Of a DNA stretch of 64,000 nt, positions 57,329 through 64,000 are shown piece by piece. Source of the stretch: Lysobacteraceae bacterium NML93-0793. Its GTDB lineage: Bacteria > Pseudomonadota > Gammaproteobacteria > Xanthomonadales > Xanthomonadaceae. The position numbers were made by a program, and so were the translations under genes. Under the pieces are notes generated by a model. That model did no database searches, had not been told where the DNA came from, and saw nothing but the letters and a program-made list of their open reading frames with translations. Location of the stretch: NCBI GenBank assembly GCA_002324875.1, contig NTJG01000005.1:124001-188000 (forward strand). The letters are read 5' to 3'. Within the stretch, counting starts at the first letter, position 1; each line of letters starts with the position of its first letter.

Positions 57329-59308
57329 TCAGAGGCGCGCCTCGTTGACCGTGATCTTCATCTGGCTGCGCAGCGCACGCTGCAGCACCTCGGCGTCCTC
57401 GTTGCCCAGCAGGGCACCGAGCTGCTGACGCAGCATCGCCTGCTCCTGCTCACTGGCGTCGGCCGGATCGCCCACGATCACCCGGTCGACGGTGAACACG
57501 ACGGCGCTGCCGTCGGCCAGCAGCACGCGGCCCGGCGTGGTCGCACCTTCGGCCGGCGGGGTGGCGCGGAAATAGGCCTGGTTCGCGGTGGCGTCGGGCA
57601 CCGGTGCGCCGCGCGGCACGCCCGGCACCGAGGTCGCCTCCAGCGATCGCGCTTCGGCCAGCGCCTGCAGGGTCATGCCACCCGCGAGTTCGGCGACCAT
57701 CGCGTCGGCGGCGGTTTCGGCCTGCCGGCGCGCGCGGTCACCGCGGATCTCGGCCGTCACCCGGGTCCGCACCTCGTCGAGCGTCTGGGCGCGTTCCGGG
57801 GTGTGGCTGGTGACGCGGATGAAGACCGTGTGGTTCGGCGCGATCTCGATCGGATCACTCACCGTGCCGTCCTGGGTGAGCGCTTCGGAAAACGCCGCCT
57901 GCACCACCGCCGGATTGGCGGCGATGCCGCTGCCAGCGCCGCGTGCGAACGGCCCGATCGTGCGCACCGGCAGCTGCGCTGCCGCGGCGGCCTGCTCCAG
58001 CGACATCGGATGGCGGTTGATCTCGTCGACGATCCGACCGACCTGTTCGTTGTAGACCTGGGAGCCGGCGTTGTCGCGGACCTCGCGCTCCATCTCCTCG
58101 CGCACGTCTTCGAACGCCACCGGCCGTGCGGCGTCGACCTCGCGCAGCTGCAGCACGTGCCAGCCGAAATCGGTGCGCACCGGATCGCTCACCTGACCGG
58201 CCCGCATCGCGAACAGCGTGTCCTCGAAGGGACCGGCCATCATGCCCGTTTCGATCCAGCCCAGATCGCCGCCGCCCTGGTTGGAACCCGGATCGTCGGA
58301 TTCGGCGCGCGCCAACGCCGCGAAGTCCGCACCCGGCTGCTTCGCACGCGCCGCGATGTCGGCGGCCTTGGCCTGTGCGGCCTGCTGGGCGGCGGCATCG
58401 GCGCCGGCGGGCACTTCGACCAGGATGTGCGAAGCGAGGCGACGCTCGGCCGCAGTGAAGCGCGACTTCACCTGCTCGAAATGCGCGCGCGCGTCGGCTT
58501 CGGACACCGGCGTGTCGGCAGCCTGGTCCTCACCGCGGACTTCGATGTATTCGAGCGCGACCTGCTCGGGCGCGCGGTAGCGACTGGCGTTCGCCTCGTA
58601 CCAGGCCTGCAGATCGGCATCGGCGACCGGCGTCTCGTCGGCTGCCGGCGGCGGCACGACCACGAAGCTCACGTCGCGGCGCTCACCGAGCAGGCGCATC
58701 AGACGCTGCGATTCGCCCGGGGTCACGAACGCCGACTCGGCGATCGCCTGCGGCACGAGCGCGCGCTGCAGGTCGAGGCGCACCGACGCTTCGAACTCGC
58801 GCGGCGTGCGCGGCGGCTGCGCCGACTGCAACGCCATCTGGTAGCGCTGCGGATCGAAGCGGCCGTCGACCTGGAAGGCCGGAATCGACGCGATGATCGA
58901 CTGCACCTGCTGGTTGTCGACCACGATGTTGGCGCGCTCGGCAGCGAGTGCCAGCACCGCACGATCGATCAGCTGCTCGAGGACTTCGCGCTTGCTCTCC
59001 ATCGTTTCGAAGCCGCGTGCATCGAAATTCTCGCCTTCGGCTTCGCGACGCTGCTCGCGCATCGAATCGAAGGCCTGGCGGAATTCCTCGGCGCTGACCT
59101 CGGTGGTCGACCAGGCGAGCTTGCGCACCAGCCACACGTCCGGCGCGGAGCGCCACCACTTCGGCGGCGCTTCGACCTTGGCCGCGTAGTCGGCATTGTT
59201 CTGGAAGAGATACTGCTCCATCCCGAAGAATGCGAACGGAACCGCCAGGACCGCCACGATGGCGATGGCGATCCAACCACTGGTCTTTTCTCGAAGCGCT
59301 TGCAGCAT
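57329..59308 (-). CDS. ppiD: Peptidyl-prolyl isomerase/chaperone PpiD (SurA N-terminal type)
   Basis: The 659-residue inner-membrane protein has one transmembrane helix (about 12-32), a SurA-like chaperone region and a parvulin-type domain near the middle (RRLASHILVEVP, GGDLGWIETGMM, FGWHVLQLREV). It helps outer-membrane proteins fold as they cross the periplasm. It is divergent from hupB; elsewhere it commonly follows hupB in the same direction. Confidence 0.94.
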   Translation of the reverse strand: MLQALREKTSGWIAIAIVAVLAVPFAFFGMEQYLFQNNADYAAKVEAPPKWWRSAPDVWLVRKLAWSTTEVSAEEFRQAFDSMREQRREAEGENFDARGFETMESKREVLEQLIDRAVLALAAERANIVVDNQQVQSIIASIPAFQVDGRFDPQRYQMALQSAQPPRTPREFEASVRLDLQRALVPQAIAESAFVTPGESQRLMRLLGERRDVSFVVVPPPAADETPVADADLQAWYEANASRYRAPEQVALEYIEVRGEDQAADTPVSEADARAHFEQVKSRFTAAERRLASHILVEVPAGADAAAQQAAQAKAADIAARAKQPGADFAALARAESDDPGSNQGGGDLGWIETGMMAGPFEDTLFAMRAGQVSDPVRTDFGWHVLQLREVDAARPVAFEDVREEMEREVRDNAGSQVYNEQVGRIVDEINRHPMSLEQAAAAAQLPVRTIGPFARGAGSGIAANPAVVQAAFSEALTQDGTVSDPIEIAPNHTVFIRVTSHTPERAQTLDEVRTRVTAEIRGDRARRQAETAADAMVAELAGGMTLQALAEARSLEATSVPGVPRGAPVPDATANQAYFRATPPAEGATTPGRVLLADGSAVVFTVDRVIVGDPADASEQEQAMLRQQLGALLGNEDAEVLQRALRSQMKITVNEARL

Positions 59309-59542
59309 TGTCGGGCACTGGATGGGCGAGCCGGTCAGTTTACCCGCATGGTGCCGTGCGCGCAGGCCGCGGCCTCCGCGTCCCCGCTGAACCCGGCTTC
59401 GGCGCGCGGCGTGGGCCGAAGTCGTATTCCCCGGAACGATCGCGTACCATGCGCCTCCGAACGCCCCCGGGGCCGCCGCACCGGTTGGCGCCCCGTTTCC
59501 TAGACGCCTGACACGCGCACATACAAGAGAAGAGGAACGCTC

Positions 59543-59821
59543 ATGGCTCATACCAAAGCTGATATCACTGCCGCCGTTGCCGAGAAGGCCGGTCTGTCGC
59601 GCGCCGATGCAGGCCGCGCCGTCGACGCCGTGCTCGACACGATCACCGAAGCGCTGAAGAACGGCGAGGCGGTCAACTTCGTCGGCTTCGGTTCGTTCGT
59701 CGCCCGTCCGCGCGCCGCGCGTACCGGTCTGAACCCGCAGACCAAGGAGCAGATCCAGATCCCCGCCTCGACCGTGCCTGCATTCAAGGCTGGCAAGGCG
59801 CTGAAGGATGCGGTAAAGTAA
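59543..59821 (+). CDS. hupB: DNA-binding protein HU
   Basis: The 92-residue histone-like protein has the HU fold: KADITAAVAEKAGLSRADA and VGFGSFVARPRAARTGLNPQT, including the DNA-binding arm with the NPQT motif. GAGGAA lies nine bases before the ATG. Two tRNA genes follow within 115 bases without a terminator and may be cotranscribed. Confidence 0.97.
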   Translation: MAHTKADITAAVAEKAGLSRADAGRAVDAVLDTITEALKNGEAVNFVGFGSFVARPRAARTGLNPQTKEQIQIPASTVPAFKAGKALKDAVK

Positions 59822-59841
59822 GCGGCTGGTTGGTTCCGCAT

Positions 59842-59916
59842 GGGTGCTTAGCTCAGCGGTAGAGCGTCTCCTTTACACGGAGAGGGTCGGGGGTTCGAAA
59901 CCCTCAGCACCCACCA
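59842..59916 (+). tRNA. tRNA-Val (anticodon TAC)
   Basis: The 75-nt cloverleaf has acceptor GGGTGCT/AGCACCC, anticodon TAC at 59874-59876 in the loop TTTACAC and T arm GGTTCGAAACC. CCA is encoded. It lies 20 bases after hupB. Confidence 0.97.
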
Positions 59917-59935
59917 CGCACCAGGTTTCCAATGT

Positions 59936-60012
59936 GGAGCGGTAGTTCAGCTGGTTAGAATGCTGGCCTGTCACGCCGGAGGTCGCGGGTTCGAGTCCCG
60001 TCCGCTCCGCCA
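59936..60012 (+). tRNA. tRNA-Asp (anticodon GTC), first copy
   Basis: The 77-nt gene has acceptor GGAGCGG/CCGCTCC, loop CTGTCAC with anticodon GTC and an encoded CCA. It differs from the copy at 60400 by one base in the D loop (TTCAGCTGG against TTCAGTTGG). Confidence 0.97.
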
Positions 60013-60025
60013 TCGGATCAAAGCG

Positions 60026-60057
60026 AAACCCCGCGCATGTCGCGGGGTTTTTCTTTT
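60026..60057 (+). terminator. Terminator after the first tRNA-Asp
   Basis: AAACCCCGCG-CATGT-CGCGGGGTTT is a 10-bp stem followed by TTCTTTT, ending the hupB/tRNA-Val/tRNA-Asp transcript. Confidence 0.9.
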
Positions 60058-60383
60058 GCGCAGCTTGCACATGCGTGGTCGGTCCGCAGCCCGCTCGGCG
60101 AATGTGTCCGGGGTGCGGCGACATCGCAACACGTTCGCCATCGCCGCGACCTGCGCATCGTCGACGTTGCAGGCTGCCCCGCGCGCAGACACATGGATCA
60201 CGCCGGCGCCCTGCGACGAGCGCGCGCCATCGACGGGTCGAACGTCCTGCCTGCGCCCCGCGTACGTGCGCAGACGCCGCACTGCTCCGACGTGTTTTGC
60301 CCTCGGAATGCGACGACACCGGCGCGCGCAGATCGATCGCATCGAAGTTGCATCACACCCCTTCCCAAGCGCGAAGTTTCATG
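60058..60383. other. Gap between the two tRNA-Asp genes
   Basis: This stretch of about 325 bp has no convincing gene; open frames on both strands lack start signals and coding character. Apart from the promoter of the second tRNA-Asp at its end I see nothing in it. Confidence 0.5.
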
Positions 60384-60389
60384 TAGAAT
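60384..60389 (+). promoter_or_regulatory. -10 box of the second tRNA-Asp
   Basis: TAGAAT ends 10 bases before the tRNA. No clear -35 box is found at the usual distance. Confidence 0.5.
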
Positions 60390-60399
60390 CTCGCGCCTC

Positions 60400-60476
60400 G
60401 GAGCGGTAGTTCAGTTGGTTAGAATGCTGGCCTGTCACGCCGGAGGTCGCGGGTTCGAGTCCCGTCCGCTCCGCCA
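60400..60476 (+). tRNA. tRNA-Asp (anticodon GTC), second copy
   Basis: The 77-nt gene is identical to the copy at 59936 except for one D-loop base. It has its own -10 box and terminator, so the two copies are separate transcription units. Confidence 0.97.
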
Positions 60477-60485
60477 GTTGTAACG

Positions 60486-60515
60486 AAAAGCCTCGCAGCG
60501 ATGCGGGGCTTTTTC
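60486..60515 (+). terminator. Terminator after the second tRNA-Asp
   Basis: AAAAGCCTCGC and GCGGGGCTTTTT pair with one mismatch and are followed by T residues, ten bases after the tRNA end. Confidence 0.85.
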
Positions 60516-60724
60516 GTATCTGCAATTTGGACTCGCCGCACGGATCCAGCGCCGCGGCGCCGCATGCATACCGCGCGCCCACCCGCATGCGGGTCACCGT
60601 GATTCGCGACCCGCGAGACCGGTCGTATCGATTGCGCGCCGCCGCGGCAGTTGTCCGGTGCGGCAAATCCCATATCCTCGATGCGTCCAATCGCGTGCGC
60701 GGTGCATGCGATGCAGGAGGTGTG

Positions 60725-62134
60725 ATGCGTCGGTCCCGTTTTCGTCTGTCCGCTCCGATCGTGCTCGCATGTCTGCTGGCACTCGGGACGTCCGGAAGCC
60801 ACGCCGCCCCGCCCGGCTCGACGTCTGCGCACGCGATGCCGGTACCCGGCCTGAGCGAGCAGACGCTGTCACCGGCGTTCTGGATCGAACGTGCACAGGC
60901 GCCGGAGGCGCTGCTGCTCGATCGCGCTGCGATCGAGTCGATCAACATGGCCATGCGCGACGAGCCGTCGATCCACGCACCGCTCGCCCTGCCCGACACG
61001 ATGACGCGCGCTGTGGTGATCGCCTGGATCAAGCAAATCTCCGTGCGGCCGACCGCGCCCCGTTTCACGGCCGAAGGACCCGTTGCCGAATCGACACTCG
61101 ACGCCCTGGTCGAGGCCCTCGCACTCGATGCCGTGAACGCGACCGTCGAGCCCGATTTCGGGCTGGTCGTCCGGCGCGCGGATCTGCGGACGTTCCCCAG
61201 CGCGTTGCGGGTCTTCAGCCGCGTCGACGACACCGACATCGACCGGTTCCAGGAAGACGCGCTGTTTCCCGGCACGCCGGTCGCCGTGCTGCATCGCAGC
61301 CGTGACGGTGCCTGGCTGTTCGTCGTCAGCGAACGCTACGCCGCGTGGATCGACCACCGGCATGTCGCGCTGGGGACGCGTGCGGAGGTGGCCGGCTACG
61401 TCGATCGCGCAGCCGACGGCCTCGTCGTCACCGGCGCGACCGCACGCACGGTGGTCACGCCGGAGGCGCCGGCGGTGTCGGACGTGCAACTCGAGATGGG
61501 TGTGCGTGTGCCGCGTGTGGCGTGGCCCGATGGTGCCTCGCTCAACGGTCAGGTTCCGGCCTACGGCCATGTCGTCGAACTTCCGGTGCGGGGGGGCGAC
61601 GGCACGCTGTCGTTCGCGCCTGCGGCGATACCGCGCTCCGCCGACGTGCACACGGCCGCGCTGCCGTACACGCATGCGACGCTGATCCGCCAGGCGTTCA
61701 AGTTCCTCGGTGAGCGCTACGGCTGGGGCCACGCCTACAACGCACGGGACTGCAGCGGTTTCGTCTCCGAGATCTTCCGCAGTGTCGGCGTGCTGCTGCC
61801 GCGCAACACCGGCGCCCAGGCCGTTGCCGAGGCGCTCGACGGAATCACCGTCGCGCCGGAGACATCGCGCGCGCGGCGCTTGCAGTGGCTGCGCGAGGCC
61901 GACGTCGGCGATCTGGTCTTCGTGCCCGGGCACGTGATGATGATCATCGGCCACGTCGACGGCGAGCCCTGGGTGATCCACGACACCGCCGGCACCTTTC
62001 TTCGCGACGACGCCGGCATGATCCATCGTGCCCCGCTCAATGGCGTCGTGGTGACCCCGACGACCCCGTTGCTCGCCGATGCCGGAGGCGTGGCGATGAT
62101 CGATCGCATCACCCACATCCGGCGCGTGCGCTGA
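60725..62134 (+). CDS. NlpC/P60 peptidase with SH3 domains (YkfC-like)
   Basis: The 469-residue exported protein has a signal peptide (SAPIVLACLLALGTSGSHA), an N-terminal NlpC/P60-stabilising domain, two SH3-type domains (about 160-310) and a C-terminal NlpC/P60 cysteine peptidase with Cys343 in ARDCSGFVSEIF and His403 in VPGHVMMIIG. This architecture is that of the gamma-D-glutamyl-L-diamino acid endopeptidases of murein recycling. AGGAGG stands four bases before the ATG. It is 19 bases upstream of the dipeptide epimerase gene. Confidence 0.92.
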   Translation: MRRSRFRLSAPIVLACLLALGTSGSHAAPPGSTSAHAMPVPGLSEQTLSPAFWIERAQAPEALLLDRAAIESINMAMRDEPSIHAPLALPDTMTRAVVIAWIKQISVRPTAPRFTAEGPVAESTLDALVEALALDAVNATVEPDFGLVVRRADLRTFPSALRVFSRVDDTDIDRFQEDALFPGTPVAVLHRSRDGAWLFVVSERYAAWIDHRHVALGTRAEVAGYVDRAADGLVVTGATARTVVTPEAPAVSDVQLEMGVRVPRVAWPDGASLNGQVPAYGHVVELPVRGGDGTLSFAPAAIPRSADVHTAALPYTHATLIRQAFKFLGERYGWGHAYNARDCSGFVSEIFRSVGVLLPRNTGAQAVAEALDGITVAPETSRARRLQWLREADVGDLVFVPGHVMMIIGHVDGEPWVIHDTAGTFLRDDAGMIHRAPLNGVVVTPTTPLLADAGGVAMIDRITHIRRVR

Positions 62135-62153
62135 TGTCCGGGAGACCGCGCCG

Positions 62154-63251
62154 ATGAAGATCACCCGCCTCGATCTGGGCACGCTGCGTGTGCCGCTGCG
62201 CGCGCCGTTCAAGACCGCGGTGCGTACTGTCGACGCCGTCGAGACCGTCGTCGTCAGGATCCGAGCGGACACCGGGCACACCGGCTTCGGCGAAGCACCG
62301 GCCACGGCCGCCATCACCGGCGAGACCTGCGGTTCGATTATCGCCGCGATCTCGGGCGTCATCGCGCCGCGCCTGCTCGGCGGCGAGATCGACACCTTCA
62401 ACGATCTGCTGCAGCGTGTGGACAGTGCGCTCGTGCGCAACAGCAGCGCGAAGGCGGCCGTCGAGATCGCCCTGTTCGATCTGTTCGCCCAGCGGCACGG
62501 CGCGCCGTTGTATCGGCTGCTCGGCGGCGGCACACCGACGCTCTCGACCGATGTCACGATCAGCGTCGGCGGCGTGGACGCCATGGTGAGTGACGCCTTG
62601 GCGGCGATCGATCGCGGCTACGCGGCCCTGAAGATCAAGATCGGCCTGGACCCGGAGACCGATCTCGACCGCGTGCGCGCGCTCCACGCCGCAGTCGACG
62701 GTCGCGCGCAGCTGCGCCTCGATGCGAACCAGGGTTGGACGCCGAAGCAGGCGGTGCGGACGATGCAGCGGCTCGAAGGCGCCGGCATCCTGCCCGAACT
62801 GCTCGAGCAACCCGTCCGCGCCGACGACCTCGACGGCCTGAAATTCGTCACCGAGCGCATCGCGACACCGGTGATGGCCGACGAGAGCGTGTTCGGTCCA
62901 CAGGCGCTGATCGAGCTGATCCGCGTGCGCGCCGCCGACATCGTCAACATCAAGCTGATGAAGAGTGGAGGACTCTCGAATGCGATCCGGATGGCCGATA
63001 TCGCCGCGCTGCAGGGCATGGCCTGCATGATTGGCTGCATGCTCGAAAGCCGGATCAGCGTGACCGCCGCCGCGCATCTGGCGATCGCGAAGTCGCAGGC
63101 GTTCCGCTACGTGGATCTCGACGGTCCGGCGCTGTGCGCAGAGAACCCGGTCGAAGGCGGCGCGGAGTTCGATGGTCCACAGATCACGCTCGGCGATGCA
63201 CCGGGACTGGGCATCATCGCGGTCACCGGCCTCGAACCCGTTAGGCTGTAG
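62154..63251 (+). CDS. Dipeptide epimerase (L-Ala-D/L-Glu type)
   Basis: The 365-residue enolase-superfamily enzyme converts L-Ala-D-Glu from peptidoglycan into L-Ala-L-Glu so that it can be hydrolysed. The KxK catalytic motif is Lys160-Ile-Lys162, with metal ligands in RLDANQGW, the following EQPV and MADES, and the second catalytic lysine in [16 protein letters not shown] is upstream of the ATG. It follows the NlpC/P60 gene, as in the ykf group of Bacillus and similar recycling operons. Confidence 0.92.
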   Translation: MKITRLDLGTLRVPLRAPFKTAVRTVDAVETVVVRIRADTGHTGFGEAPATAAITGETCGSIIAAISGVIAPRLLGGEIDTFNDLLQRVDSALVRNSSAKAAVEIALFDLFAQRHGAPLYRLLGGGTPTLSTDVTISVGGVDAMVSDALAAIDRGYAALKIKIGLDPETDLDRVRALHAAVDGRAQLRLDANQGWTPKQAVRTMQRLEGAGILPELLEQPVRADDLDGLKFVTERIATPVMADESVFGPQALIELIRVRAADIVNIKLMKSGGLSNAIRMADIAALQGMACMIGCMLESRISVTAAAHLAIAKSQAFRYVDLDGPALCAENPVEGGAEFDGPQITLGDAPGLGIIAVTGLEPVRL

Positions 63252-63315
63252 GCACACGCGAATTCGGCCGGCCGTGTACACGGCCGGCCGCTGCGAATCT
63301 TTCCAGGAGACGCCC

Positions 63316-64000
63316 ATGCTCGCACCGATGCCCTGCCCGCGCGCCCGCTGGTGCCTGTCGGCACTGTTGCTGCTGCTTGCTGCCTGCAGCAGCACGCCGC
63401 CGCTCTCATCCGCTGCCGGGCCACTGGCCGATGCACGCCAGTTGATCGTCGTCGCCAGTGCGGACTGGGACGCACCCGGCGCGCGCCTGCAGCGATTCGA
63501 ACGCGACGACGGCGGGCCATGGCGCCAGGTCGGCGCCGAGGTACCGGTGATGCTCGGACGCAGCGGCAGCGCCTGGGGGCTCGGCGTGCATCCGCCGCAG
63601 ACACAGGGCCCGCAGAAGCGCGAAGGCGACGGCCGTGCACCGGCCGGCATCTTCGCCATCGGTCCTGCGTTCGGCTATCCCGCCACCGGCATCGGCGCCC
63701 TGCCCTATCTGCCGATGCAGGCGTCGCACTACTGCATCGACGTGCCTGCCTCGCCGCTCTACAACCGCATCGTCGATGCGCGGGACGTCGGTGACGAGGC
63801 GGTTGCAGGGTCCACCGAGCCGATGCGCCTCGATCTGCACAAGGATGGCGACATCCGCTACCGCCGCGGCTTCGTCATCGAGCACAACGCGGAAGGTGTG
63901 CCCGGCCACGGCAGCTGCATCTTCGCCCACCTCTTGCGCCGCGCGGACGAGACCACCGCCGGATGCACGGCGATGGACGCGGCGGCACTCGACACCGTGC
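63316..64000 (+). CDS. L,D-transpeptidase-like lipoprotein (partial, cut by window end)
   Basis: The first 228 codons are visible. A lipobox LLAAC (Cys24) follows a hydrophobic signal. The segment APAGIFAIGPAFGY and the motif HGSCIFAHL...TTAGCTAM (histidine and catalytic cysteine) are those of YkuD-type L,D-transpeptidases/related enzymes. AGGAG is seven bases before the ATG. It lies 64 bases after the epimerase gene in the same direction. The C-terminal end is beyond the window. Confidence 0.85.
   Translation, partial: MLAPMPCPRARWCLSALLLLLAACSSTPPLSSAAGPLADARQLIVVASADWDAPGARLQRFERDDGGPWRQVGAEVPVMLGRSGSAWGLGVHPPQTQGPQKREGDGRAPAGIFAIGPAFGYPATGIGALPYLPMQASHYCIDVPASPLYNRIVDARDVGDEAVAGSTEPMRLDLHKDGDIRYRRGFVIEHNAEGVPGHGSCIFAHLLRRADETTAGCTAMDAAALDTV

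Noticed and set aside
60379-61275. 298-residue minus-strand frame over tRNA-Asp and the NlpC/P60 start
   Set aside because: It contains the reversed tRNA-Asp sequence (ERTGLEPATSGVTG-type peptide) and overlaps a strongly supported gene.

Overview
The window is a dense, GC-rich stretch of chromosome from a gammaproteobacterium, most likely a member of the Xanthomonadaceae/Lysobacteraceae (Lysobacter, Luteimonas or Xanthomonas relatives). This is inferred from three things. The arginine genes run through an N-acetylornithine carbamoyltransferase and a fused N-acetylglutamate synthase/kinase, as known in Xanthomonas. The gene orders are argF'-argG-argE'-argB-argC-argH-proB-proA and yceD-rpmF-fabH-fabD-fabG-acpP-fabF. 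Intergenic 7-bp repeat arrays of the GATTCGG/GATTGGT type recur. No phage, plasmid or CRISPR region is visible; this is core genome with small mobile or repetitive insertions.

Layout. 1-1.5 kb: tRNA-Pro and an MFS exporter. 1.7-7.3 kb: a complete pgaABCD operon for the biofilm polymer poly-beta-1,6-N-acetylglucosamine. 7.3-18.4 kb: a minus-strand arginine/proline block that begins with a short arginine-rich leader ORF and an apparent attenuator. 19-28 kb: cysS converging on the fatty-acid cluster (with a kinase-like gene inserted between fabH and fabD), then yceD/rpmF and yceF. 28-34.3 kb: a GT39 glycosyltransferase diverging from a moxR/DUF58/transglutaminase/Slp operon. 34.5-37.8 kb: dnaX-ybaB-recR-HIT. 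37.9-39.7 kb: tRNA-Ser(GGA) with an insertion at its 3' end, an alcohol dehydrogenase and the SRP RNA gene.

39.8-45.5 kb: molybdopterin genes in tightly overlapping minus-strand runs with a beta-propeller gene and a TonB-like lipoprotein that carries a frameshifting 7-bp duplication, then an MBL-fold gene and Kdo kinase. 45.5-47.6 kb: a GT9 glycosyltransferase, two small genes and tRNA-Ser(CGA). 47.7-52.2 kb: a signalling locus with a degenerate NtrC-like regulator, a small histidine-containing partner, a stand-alone receiver and an HWE histidine kinase. 52.5-57 kb: PP2C phosphatase, dnaQ, rnhA, a methyltransferase, gloB and mltD. 57.3-60.5 kb: ppiD, hupB, tRNA-Val and two tRNA-Asp. 60.7-64 kb: an NlpC/P60 peptidase, a dipeptide epimerase and an L,D-transpeptidase-like lipoprotein cut by the window end; together they look like a murein-peptide recycling set.

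The strongest candidate for something undescribed is the leader upstream of argF' (18252-18417, minus strand). It has a 34-residue ORF with 6 arginine codons, three of them clustered, followed by mutually exclusive pairing segments and a U-tract terminator, which is the architecture of transcription attenuation by ribosome stalling. Other notable items are a repeat-encoded N-terminal extension of ArgG, a 162-bp multi-hairpin insertion that duplicates the 3' end of tRNA-Ser, a MITE-like element with terminal inverted repeats between proB and proA, and the frameshifted TonB-like gene. All calls were made by reading the sequence without database searches.
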